Shown here: positions 37,967 through 49,400 of the stretch, one piece after another
How positions within the stretch are numbered: the first letter of the stretch is position 1
Layout of the letters: each line of letters starts with the position of its first letter
Position numbers and translations under genes: made by a program
Notes under the pieces: model-generated
The model's database searches: none
The model's input: the letters and a program-made list of their open reading frames with translations, nothing else
Told to the model about the DNA's origin: nothing
NCBI RefSeq assembly: GCF_026914265.1
Contig: NC_069136.1
Location: forward strand, 36,235,406 to 36,299,405
Direction of reading: 5' to 3'
Length of the DNA stretch: 64,000 nt
Source: Mya arenaria
Lineage: Eukaryota; Mollusca; Bivalvia; Myida; Myidae

Positions 37967-39704
37967 CTATAAGGCATACCCGATAGGTATTTGTTTTCGT
38001 TTAGGCGCGTGAAATGACAACGCAGCACACATAAACGTCATCACAATACCTGCTGACGTCACGTAGAAACACCAGGATAATGAGCAGTCTCCTGTAAAAC
38101 AGTGTAAACATATGTGGTTTTTAATTATAATCAGTAAAGAAATTATATGATTTACATATTAAATTGAAAAAGCTTTATGCTACACATATATGTGATAGTT
38201 TCTATGATTTCTGTGTAGGACACTTCCGTATTTCCTGATTTATATCAACGGGTCATATTTAACATGATATTGTTACAGACGTCCTTCTGTCTGATTTATA
38301 ATAGAATATAAATGCTTGCTCGGGAATTATGTTGTTTGCTGGTAATATGATGCGATTTTATGGCATTTGCAGCGTGTGATTTCCTAAGCAAAGCGTGATA
38401 AGCACGTTTAATATCAAAGTAGCACTTCAGGAAATCGGAATTCCTAACCTTAATGTGTTTCAACAGGATAAATAAAGTTTGCATTGAGCAAAGTTTTGCT
38501 TGTAGCTAACAAAGTTATCTCATACAAACTTTCAGGTTGCTATTGGGAAGGATAATTACCGAATGCTTTAAAAATATGTTTAACTTCCAAAACAGATTTT
38601 GCACGAAACGTTTGACTTAATCAAAAACTACAAAACATAAGTTAATTGTTTGTCTTAATTTAGTTACCTCTATATTACAAATACACTTCCAACATTCATA
38701 GTTTATACCCAGATAACCTACCCAAATTATAAGACTTTGAGGTGTGACCACACGCCTGCTTCACTTCCGGGCTGTCCCAGCCGTTCGGATAAATACCCAC
38801 ACCCGCGCTCATCAGAAAACCTAAAATGTGTTGGTTTATTAGTAAATTCAAGTCACATTCAGACGCATTGTTATTGTATGTAAACCGCGTTCATATACAG
38901 AAATGCATCGCACAAGGTATAATAAGAATCATTATTGTAGTTGTTGTAGCTTGGGAGCAAATGTATCGTTATCAGAGAATCAAATGCTCTCATTCACACC
39001 TCTTCTCACCTAGTGCTGCTATTTTTCATACAATGCAATCTGATATTGCAAAATAACTGGCAGAGAAAATGCGAGGTGCCGCTCAATTGAAATTCAACTG
39101 GTTAAATATTGCAAGGTGTTTGCTTGTTTTCTGTTTTAGTTGTTTTGTATTTGTCTTTCGCTCTTAAATAACGTATAATATTAATAATAATGTTCATTGA
39201 TGATAAGAGTCTTAATGGTGATAGTTACTACGTCATATAAACAATTTATTTTATTATAATTTATTACATGATTAAGATATTTTGACATTGTTTATTACCT
39301 GAACACATTTGAATTATCCCTGCTGTCCTAGCAACAGTCGGTATGACAACACCCTTGACACAAACACCAAACATTGCGGTCAATGCCACAAGAAAACACA
39401 AGCAACATCCAGCCCCGACAAGCAAAGTAGTTATTTGCCAAGAGACACTAGGTATGTCGGAGAATGCAGTGTATCTTCCACATTCGTGAATTATCGTCAA
39501 TTTTCCGTCATCGCCAATGTACGGGTAGTTACACCTACGGAAAATGCCGAAGTGTACTGGAACTATTTCAGGGGACTTTCCTGGTTGGTGAAGCGTAATC
39601 CGTCCAATGAACCAGTGTGGCATAAAATATCCAACACACGAAATAGTAGCACTTAATATGGACGTGAATGCCCAAAATACTCCGATACCTGATAATCCAG
39701 ACAT
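37967..39704 (-). CDS. LHFPL6-like: LHFPL6-like tetraspan membrane protein, copy D
   Basis: The most compact copy: exons 39299-39704, 38722-38820 and 37967-38091, GT-AG, phase-1 introns, 209 aa. Intron 1 is only 478 bp against about 1.4-2.3 kb in the sisters; most of the intronic blocks shared by A, B, C and E are missing. Exon 1 has HWFIGRITL where sisters have HWITGR, loop residues GKSPEIVPVHF, and intact FGIFRRC, ECGRY and IPSVSWQ motifs. Exon 2 reads GFLMSAGVGIYPNGWDSP, keeping GWDS; exon 3 ends QIPIGYAL then TAG. ATTAAA lies about 95 bp past the stop. The conserved upstream block sits at 39878-40008. No disabling change seen. Confidence 0.93.
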
Positions 39705-39877
39705 AGTTTCAGAGAACTAATCCAAAAGTAGATAAATCACATTTTAAACTCCATATTTGAAAAAGAAGTGCTCTTCGTTTCGTTTAATAAATCCGTTTGC
39801 AACACTCGATTTTTTATTCATTTTTTTGATGTTCCGAACCTACATTTCTTTTGATTGATTTCAAGCTGAGACGCAAA

Positions 39878-40008
39878 GAACATCCTTCTCTGAAAGGTAA
39901 CAGCCGCCTCTGAAGTGAGTTGTTTCCGATATAGCGTCAGAAGCTCTCAGCGTGTCACATGTGGTTTAGAATCGATTAACGAAATGAGCTAATGCCCTGT
40001 CAAAACAG
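39878..40008 (-). promoter_or_regulatory. Conserved upstream block of copy D
   Basis: Starts 174 bp above the ATG with GAACATCC, GGTAACAGCCGCCTCTGAAG, GTCAGAAGCTCTCAGCGTG, AATCGATTAACGAAATGA and TGCCCTGTCAAAACAG. This copy is close to the consensus of all seven. Confidence 0.6.
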
Positions 40009-41405
40009 ATTAGCACTGCGGTGGGTGAGTTTAAAAATAAGATATGATCGGTTAAGTATCAAACAGCCGTTGTGGCTTTTCCCTCTCGTTGTTCTAACAA
40101 TGTGAGTTTCAATTATGAACTTCAATTTTATTTTAACAATATTTTAAAAGTTTAATTTCCACCAAAAACAGCATCCTTGTCATTGGAATAACTGTTTCCT
40201 TTTTACTTGAGTTTGTTTTACTTTTTTCAAAACCACATGTTTTTATTTTTCTCTTAAACTGAATAATAATTGTACAATTCATTTATAGCGCAATATTGCA
40301 CTACTTTTTCCACATAATTGCTATCCTTCTTTTTGTTAAGATGAAGCATCCAAATTAGAAACCAAGAACAAAATGTACTACTTCACGCATAACTTCGCTT
40401 AATCACTACCACATTTATCGTTTATGGTCCAACGATGACTTAAAAAAGTACAAGTTAATGACCTATATCATCCTTTGAAATACTCCTAAATTCAGTTATT
40501 TAACAAAAAGACAGCTACGTGAGACAAAATGAAAGTGTTTAATATTCCTACTTAGTTTTGTGATATATGAGAATGTCAGCGTCGACACAACTTATCATGT
40601 TGATAAAATAGCTAAACAATGTTATCATATATCAATAACAACGCCTTATTCAATGTCATCACCGAGTACTAAGTTACAGTGACCGATTATTAAGTGTTAT
40701 AAAACGGCTAATAATATTCAGAATGGCCATTGGATTTTGACGGATTTTAATGGCGCAGGCAGAGCTTAAGAGTACTTAATTTACCTCATATTACTCAACT
40801 TAAATCTCTCAATTGAAAATAACGTTACGACTCGGAGTTCTTTAAGGGCAGCTGGAAAATGGTATACATTAAACTCTTTGATCGCGTTAAGTCAAAGACA
40901 AATCTTGCTTTAAAATATACTTGATATTTTAACAAACAATTAAAACGCAAAAAATGTTTATAGTGTAGTTCGGTAGTGTTGAAAGGAAAGAAATAGCAGC
41001 CGCATCAAATAATCAATATATATATATCTTATAACGAGCATTGCCTCGGAAGGTTTCCTTCAAAATCTTGAAGATTAATCGACCATTTAGTTCGTTTTAT
41101 AAAACATGCACAGCAAACGTATTAAACACATTTTTTAAGTCATAAATTAAAACAAAAATCTTAACTTCAATAAAGTAGCTATTATTTGAAAAATAATCAA
41201 TAAATGCATTTATTGATATTGTGAACTAGATATATAAATAAGTTCATTGAGTGCAACAAGCTCTCAGTTTAAGGTAAACTTTTCAACAATAGCGTAGATT
41301 ATGTATGGTAAACAGTCATGTCCCTTTGACGATTACAAAATGACTTCTACCACTTATGTATCCGTCATTTATCAGAGCAGGACGATTCAACAATACTTCT
41401 TTTAA

Positions 41406-41706
41406 AGGTGCACAATATGGATTGATTAGAAAAAAAGATTTAAATTCATGTTTATGTTTGACTCAAATGATGTAAACGAAATAAAAAAAAATGATTAAGG
41501 TACAGATAAAAATTATAAACGCTTATAGAAAAATAATTTAATTAATAGCTACGTAGCCACAAATTCCAAAGTTTGAAAAGCGCCAAAATATCACTTATAG
41601 TGGTTTTTTTTTTTCAAAATCGTATGCCATTTTATAAGTCAATTAATCTAAACATAATAATGCATTATTTTTTTTAAAAAAATGCATCAATCTATATTGT
41701 GCTCCT
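41406..41706. mobile_element. TTAA MITE family 2 in the D upstream spacer
   Basis: 301 bp with inverted ends AGGTGCACAATATGGATTGA / TCAATCTATATTGTGCTCCT, flanked by TTAA (41,402-41,405) and TCAA (41,707-41,710). The E spacer has the empty site with a single TTAA at 52,905-52,908. Confidence 0.7.
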
Positions 41707-43799
41707 TCAACTCATTTGACACAATACAAATCCCTGAATTGAAAATAACGTACGGACTCAGAGTGTCTTTAGGCCAATTAAGATAATGACGTATACGGTA
41801 TTCTTTTTGATCGCGTTAAGTCAAAATAAAACATTATAAAAACGAAATCCTGCTAACAGATATCCTCTATAATTTTACCAAACAATGTTTACACATGAAT
41901 GTTTTTAATGCAGTTCGTTAGTAGAGATTAAATGGGAAGGACAAAGCATCAGCCATTCGGAGCTCAATTATTTGTATTTGGACGGTTTACATACTTAAAC
42001 AGCGGTACGTTTAAGTCCGCTGCAATTAAATCGCGTAGTAATTTTATTTTGCAGTTAAACTTTATGACTTTACTTTTGGGAATCTTAATTATGTTTGCAA
42101 TAATACACTTCACTGGCAATCAATATTAACTAAGATCAATAAATACAACTCTAAAAAACTACACTAAATTAATGATATAATTCAAAAATTTACTAACTAG
42201 TTCAACTGATGTAGCGGCATACGTCCGAGATTGTTTTCGATATAAATGGCCGAGGCGCTCCGAATGAGCATCAACGATGTCAAACGATATTGATAGTTTA
42301 AAACGAGCATTAATTTTGAAACCGGCAAAATCTTGAAGATGTTCAATTCTTTTGTGTTCATATATTCAAAAACGTATTGGACTGCATTTTAGTAACTAAT
42401 ATCTTAACTTCACATGTTTTCAATACAGGCATAGTTATTGTAAACAAGATCTTAAAAAAGTTCAATAATTGCAACAATCATTAGAGTTAAGAGTAAACAG
42501 TTATGTCTCTCTAACGTTAACAAAATGGCTACTACTAGAAATGCATTTTTTATTAATTAATTCATGATGTTCGAAAGAAATTGTTTTGTTTTGTTTTATC
42601 ACGAGATTTGCATTAGAGGACACCAGAACCCGCGATGGGGTAAATTTGTAACTGTATGTATTTCATGAAATATAAACGATACATATGTAAAACCCATATA
42701 AATGATTCGTTTGTAATTCAAATACAGAGAAATAACATATCTGAAGTTTAAATAGCTTGACAACGGGGGTATTTCATGTCATTAAAACAAAATATAGATT
42801 ACTCATACAAATATTACGTTTATAATCATAATACGTTGCATTACCATCCTCATCATCCAGTAAGCTCGGATATTTCACTAAGAAAAAAATTCTATAACGC
42901 CATCAATGATAAATTATTCGTCTTGCCTTACTCGACCGACTCACATAATTTTTACCAAGCTTCTCATCCAATCGGAACACCTCGGCCATCTTCGCCATAC
43001 TTCGACCGTCGCGTGTATTCGATACACATCGTCCATAATGAATTGTTGTGTTTTCACGTGTGTTTTTTTAAACCAAGGTCAAATTGATTTCCAGTGAAGT
43101 ATTGTATTGCATAAAACTTTAAGATTCCTAAGAGTAAAGTCCTTATGCTTATTTGCCAGATTGATATTACTACGTGGTCAACCGAGGTTGTTTTCGATGG
43201 AATATGCCCAAGGTGCTCCTATGACGCTTATACCATCAGCAGGTGGGTCAGGTCAGACTAAACGACGCTTTTTTAATTCTGGCCTATCCTCAAATTTAAG
43301 TTTATAACTTTCAACTGGAGTACATATAAACTTAGCTTACGGCGTGATTTGAAGTACCGGACATATCAAGCTGTAATAATATATTTCAACAACATTTAAT
43401 CGAAAATAAGTTGACACCTCAATGACTGCTTATACAATACAATACAATACACTTAACCATTAGTGTCAGTTGAAGTTACAAGATGTAATGGATATCATGT
43501 GTACACAAGCATTTTATTGCACGCCCAGATAGTTTATCATTATTCTCGTTTCCTAATTTCTTTTTTCCCTTTAAAACGCTGTTTTACTTTATTGACCTGT
43601 GTTTTATTTTAATTATTTGTGAGTTCGAATTATTGGTATTTGTGTTCTCCTTATCGGACGATTTAAACACTTTTCCTGTAGCTATTAACCAAAACGTTTA
43701 CCTCACGCGAATTGGCGATTGAATTATTTTAAGTGATATTGACGAACGAGCATTTTATTTCCTCATCGTTCCATCATCGTACAGATCTCTATATAAAGC

Positions 43800-44125
43800 A
43801 TAAAGTGGCACACTTATTCAAAATCAATACATACACATGCATGGCAAACTTAAATTTTGAGTGATAAACCTTTAATTACGTACTAAATAATGCATTTATG
43901 GAAAATATTAATTACTGATAACAAGATCGATACCGTGCATTTAATAGCTGAAAACGCAAAAAACATGAAATGATTGGTGAGTGCTAAAAGTTTAGTACGA
44001 TCAACTATTGTCTAATAAGGTAGAAATACTGTGGTTTCTGCACCTTTCTTTCAACTTGAACACAGGATCCTTCATAAGAACCACTGTTTTTGACATTTAG
44101 TCATCATTTTTGGTATATGGAAACA
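43800..44125. mobile_element. TTAA MITE family 1, partial copy between D and E
   Basis: Matches the other copies from AAAGTGGCACACTTATTCAAA through TTTATGGAAAATATTAATTA to CTTCATAAGAACC, then loses the right end. Confidence 0.6.
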
Positions 44126-44899
44126 ATTGTATACGCAACAACTTGGGTTTCAATTTGTGTCTCAATAACAAGCATATTTGAACTGTAGGTCGCTGTTATT
44201 ATGAGATCTCTAACATATCCGTAAAACAATAACAGTCATTTAGAAGTGCATCTTCTCATGAGTCCATGCTACATGCAAACCATAGACTGATCATTGCATT
44301 GTAAACGCTAATACTTTGGAACAGATATTTTAATCTTACAGTTGTGCATGCATTTGGAGTCTTCCAATGCTAGTAAATCATGTTATAAATTTCGACATAA
44401 AGAAGAATGATAAAGAACACTTACCAGCATAGAAAGGATATAAATATTGATAGTATTTAAGTGGAATTTACTCTTTTCCGATCGAGTCAATTCCATACTA
44501 AAGTCCATATATATTTTTGCTGTTCGCCACTATGTTCATTATTAATGCATGTGCACGCTTTATGATTCTTTTATGGAAGGCAAGACGAATGGCTTTATGA
44601 TTATTTTACGGAAGGCAAGACGAATGGCCATGTCTCTGCATTTAATGATGGGATACATTTTACCATTTAATACAAGATTCTTTACGGATTCTAATTCTAA
44701 CTATGGCAGTAGCGTCGCTTCTTAAAATAATTACATTCTCTATTCAACAGCACTGTGAATTACCTCATTTGCTGGTTAATTGAAATACAAATATAATTTG
44801 AACGTTGCTATATACCATGCCTTATGTATGTACATAAAGCTTTTGAATTAAGAAATACGTTTGTTTATATTTAACATATGTAATAAGTTTATATCTATA

Positions 44900-45134
44900 T
44901 AACAGCCACTGTCTCCTCACTGTGATAATATTATAGTATTATATATATTATAGTTTCAATTATATAATAATATAGTGTTAGTTATTGTAAAAAAAAATTG
45001 TATCTATGAAATAATATTTGACCACTGATCTATGAATTGTTATGATATGTGTATATATGCATAATTCTGGTATGCTCATGGGCCAATTGCCTTTATGCAT
45101 TTGAAATAAACTATGAAACTATGAAACTATGAAA
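44900..45134 (+). mobile_element. Probable non-LTR element 3' tail
   Basis: AT-rich stretch with GGTATGCTCATGGGCCAATT, GCCTTTATGCATTTGAAATA and a terminal short repeat (CTATGAAA, three times). A LINE 3' UTR ending in a simple-repeat tail is the likeliest reading; no coding part remains. Confidence 0.45.
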
Positions 45135-46047
45135 GCGCTTATCGTTAATGCGAATTTGTAAATTAAGTATTGTCGACTTGTTTTATATCCACTTGACGAC
45201 TTGTTGCCTCAGTTATGTCAACTTTTATACTTATTTTTGACGACAAAACAGTTTATATTTCAACTTGAGTTCTGTTATGAAGTCGACATACCGTGTTAAA
45301 TCTGATTTGCCGACAAAATGTATATAAACGTATTATATACTAACTCAAGTCGACATAAAACATACCGAAGAAGATTGTATGAATACATTATCAGTATATA
45401 TATAGGATACAATTCCATAGTGCATAATACACAATACTTATAAGGATATGTCCTTTTAATTACATATTATGCAGTACCATTTGTTTTCAACATAACACGC
45501 ACGAAACAAGGCAATCTATAGCACGGACATACATTCCTCTAAATGATTTATCTTGATATCCGTGATTTATAAAGTCAAAAAGGTGTGATTCATGGTCTAT
45601 ATACAAGTCTGAAATAACTATTTTGGTAAGGCAAATATGTACAATAAGTAAAGTTTGAAAATTACATGGCCAACAGCCTATCACAAATGTAAATGCACCG
45701 TTTATTTACATGCCAAGAACTGACGCCAGTGTATATCAACCACAATTGAAATCATTATCCATTTTTGACACTAACACTGCATATTAGATGTGTCCCAGAA
45801 CGTCAAGATTATCAAAACTATTGACAAAATTAATTATTGTGACTAGGCGCATCTCAAAAATGAAACTTATTTAAGCATGCTGTAGCAGGATCTCTGATGA
45901 GTTATTCATGCTCGAAAAAGTAAAGTTCCAAACGACAAAATCATCTTTATTAAAATAAAGACTCGTGTATGCAACGTCTTGTGAAGTTTTGACAGACTAG
46001 CATACAATACAGAAAATAAGTATGTATATAATAACTCCCTGAATATA

Positions 46048-46053
46048 TTTAAT
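46048..46053 (-). terminator. Polyadenylation signal of copy E (ATTAAA)
   Basis: Minus-strand ATTAAA in the same context as in C and D, only about 53 bp past the extended stop. Confidence 0.5.
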
Positions 46054-46105
46054 TGCACATCGAATTTCATTTTATTTCAAGCCATTTGCAGTATCCGTCT
46101 TTTTG

Positions 46106-46388
46106 TCACTTGTTTTGCAACAAGGCATATCCAGCAGGTATCTGTTTCCACTTTGGCGCGTGAAATGACAAAGCAGAACACATTAACGTCATCACAATAC
46201 CTGCTGACGTCACGTAGAAACACCATGACAGTGAGCAGTCTCCTGTAAAATAATGTTTTAATTTATGGTTAATAAATCATAATCAATATACAAATGATAT
46301 TATTATCGTATTCAATTGGCAATTTAAACCATCCACTATTGAATCCTCTCTCTCTCTCTCTCTCTCTCTCCCGCCCTCCCTCCCTCCC

Positions 46389-46444
<56 letters not shown>

Positions 46445-49400
46445 GCAACTACCTTATTCGAATAAGACTTTCAAACTTGTATACCCATCTTGCACATGTT
46501 TGTGCCATTTTGATAGATTAATTAACTGTTTTTGTTTTTAGTAAGTCCAATACAATCCAAGATGAGGAGAACGGACGTGCTTGTAATACATTCTTAACTT
46601 TTCAAGCATTGTTTGTAGGATAAATTATTACGTCCTCAGTTTGGTTTTGTTCCACATTGCTTCCTATATAGGACTGTTCCGTATTGCCGGATTTATATCC
46701 GGCCGCATCTAACATGGTCTTAAAAACAGGCATCCTTCGGTCGGTCTGTTTGCTCGGGAATGATGTTGTTTGCTGGTAATATGGTGCGATTTTATGACAT
46801 TTGCAGCGTGTGATTTCCTAAGCAAATCGTGATAAATACGTTTAATATCAAAGTAGCACTTCAGGAAATCGGAATTCCTAATGTCAATTATTTTAACGGG
46901 ATAAATAAAGATTAAATTGAACAATTGCGTGGTGCTTACAAAGTTTTTGTTGTTTTTTTCTCATTTATTTTCAACATATATCATATATATCAAGACTATG
47001 CATACACTTTTTAACATTTCTATGTTGGTTAGAACATTTTTCTAAAACACACACACATACACACACAAACACACAAATACACGCATACACACACACATGC
47101 ACAGACACACGCACACATACACACACACATACACAAAGTGATGTCCCTTTTGTGTTCAAAAATATTACTTTATTTATTTCTGGATTAAAAACCATGATGT
47201 AATATGCGTTGTTTAGGCTAGATGTGTCTTCCTATGTATATAAGTTTTTTAAACTATTGAGTACTTCCCATTTCTTCTGTTCTTCTTTTTGTTTCATACT
47301 TATCATTGTTAAATGTTATTTGCTCTTCTATTTTTATTATTAATCTCAGATAATGCAAAAATGCATCGAAGGACAGTTGTCTGTCATTACATTTTGTTGA
47401 GTTGATATCAAATTTCATTAAGATTGTTAAATGTTATTTGCTCTTCTATTTTTATTCTTAATCTCAGATAATGCAAAAATGCATCGAAGGACAGTTGTCT
47501 GTCATTACATTTTGTTGAGTTGATATAAAATTTCATTAAGATAATTAGAAAATTACAGATATTACTGTACTTGCTTTTCCTGACAATGCCTAATAGGGCT
47601 TCTTGTTTGTAAATTGTTATATTCATTGACGTCGATGCAATAAAGTTGTTTAATTTATTCCATAGTTCTTGTGTTTTTTGACACTCCCAATACAAATGTT
47701 CAATTGATTCTACATTTGAATTGCAAAATGTGCATAGACTACAGTCGACTAATTTGAGTTTAAACAGAAATTGGTTCGTCGGTACTATTCTCATAAGGAA
47801 TTTGTAATTGAAGCTACACAATGTTGTATCTATCGTTGATTTGTAAATGTTACCATAAATGGTTTTCCATTCCAAATTTTCACTTGTATCAAGATTTACT
47901 TTCCATTTTGTTTCAGAAGTCGGTTGAAAACTTTTTTGCAACAACAGTGAATACATAAGTTTATTTGTTTGTTTTGATGTTTCAACTTTTCCTTTAAATT
48001 GTTGTCTACTAGTATGAACGATCCCATCCGAGTCGTAACATGCATTGGAATTGATCGAACAAGTGTTTGGTACTTGATAAAATCTGTGTTTCTTATGTTG
48101 TATAAGTATTCTATTTGATTAAATTCATAAAAATTGTTTGTTCTGTAGTCAAAAAATATGTTCTAGATACTTAATACCTTTTTCATACCATTGTTCAAAA
48201 GACAGAGTGTTTCCTATATTGCAAATTGTATGGTTATTCCATATCACTGTTTTAGCTGTTTTCACTGAGTTTAAGTCATAAATTTGTTTAATTTTACTCC
48301 AGAATTTAAGGACATCATTAATGAATGAACCTTCTTTTGAAAGTTTGTTTATAAGGACATTGTTTAATTCACATTTAAAAACCAATTCATTTCCATAATT
48401 GATAAGCTTCTGTTTAAGAAATATTTTCCATTGGCTTTTGTTTTTGTCGTCTAAATATCTTTTTACCCATACAGCTTTAATGGAGTAAAGAAAGAGTTCG
48501 ACATTTGTAAGTTTCAGTCCACCGTTTTCGTAGTTTTTGGTACATAATATCTCGTTTTATTTTGTCGGGCTTTTTGTCCCAAATGAATTTGAAAATAGAC
48601 TGTTTAATGTGTTCAATAATATATTTGCTTGGATTAGCGAGAACAGTAAATGGGAAGATGATTTTTGGTAAGGCGTATGTGTTGCTTACAAAGTTATCTC
48701 ATACAAATTTCCGGGTTCTTGTTTGGAAGAATAATCATCTACCGATGCTTTTAAAGTGTATTTAACTTCCAAAGGAAACGCTTGACTAGATTTAACCTCG
48801 AAACAAAAGTTAAATGTTGTTCTTTAAAGGTTTCATTTATAACACAAATGCACTTCCAACTTTCAAATATCCGAATTGCCTACCCAAATTATAAGACTTT
48901 GAGATGTGCCCACAAGCCTGCTTCACTTCAGGGCTGTCCCAACCGTTTGGGTAGATACCCACACCCGCGCCCATCAGAAAACCTATAAGGTGTAGCTTGC
49001 TATATGTTATGCGATAAAACGTGAAATAATATGGCGATAAAATACAATAGCGATAAAATAGAGAAGTGATACATATGTCATGAACCGATAAAGTTTAAAT
49101 CAAAAAAGTTTCTCATATTTCATTGAAATGTAACCTTTTTTAACAATAAAGCATATGATGTGTGTACAAATAAAAAGTATATACGCGTTATTTATATTTT
49201 GACGCTTTTTAGGTGGGGTATTCGTGGCCACGTGGCTATTAATTAAAGAAAGCTAATTTAATATTTTCTGTACACAGTTTCATCATTAAAGTCAATTAAT
49301 TTCAATATGGTTACGCCTTCAAATTAAAAAAGCATGAACCAATTATACAGATCTTTAACATAAACATGCACACAGTAATCGGGCCTGGTAAACACTATTC

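Larger units (their letters stand above)
37440..45480 (-). repeat. Tandem array unit D (gene copy D plus flanks)
   Basis: 3' flank at 37,500-37,570 matches C. The upstream spacer 40,010-43,790 aligns with that of E (ACTTCACGCATAACTTCGCT, TAACAAAAAGACAGCTACGTGAG, GATAAAATAGCTAAACAATG). It also has a TTAA MITE with an empty site in E, a partial family-1 MITE at 43,800-44,125 and the end module at 44,460-44,770. No other gene supported. Confidence 0.65.
46946..48682 (-). mobile_element. 5'-truncated LINE in intron 2 of copy E
   Basis: A 1.7-kb insertion flanked by a 13-bp target-site duplication, TGCTTACAAAGTT (46,933-46,945 and 48,683-48,695); copy D has the empty site (near 38,510). The minus strand encodes the C-terminal part of a non-LTR reverse transcriptase: ALPKIIFPFTVLANPSKYI, FKFIWDKKPDKIKRD, NGGLKLTNVELFLYS, KAVWVKRYLDD, then a zinc-knuckle-like CSLCTFCNS with HLYWECQ. 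At least two frame changes and a stop (after KYLEHIF) show it is dead. The GGLKL and zinc-knuckle pattern suggests an L1/Tx1-like clade (inference). The 3' end has an A-rich tail and a CA repeat. Confidence 0.85.

Noticed and set aside
42776-43087. 103-codon frame similar to one at 53,816-54,007 (shared TDSHN and SH phrases)
   Set aside because: The two regions are paralogous spacer from units D and E. The starts, ends and frame differ, and the similarity is that expected from duplicated non-coding DNA.
46294-46521. Serine/leucine-rich frame
   Set aside because: Produced by the CT microsatellite.
46971-47195. Cysteine/valine-rich frame
   Set aside because: Produced by the CA microsatellite at the LINE 3' end.
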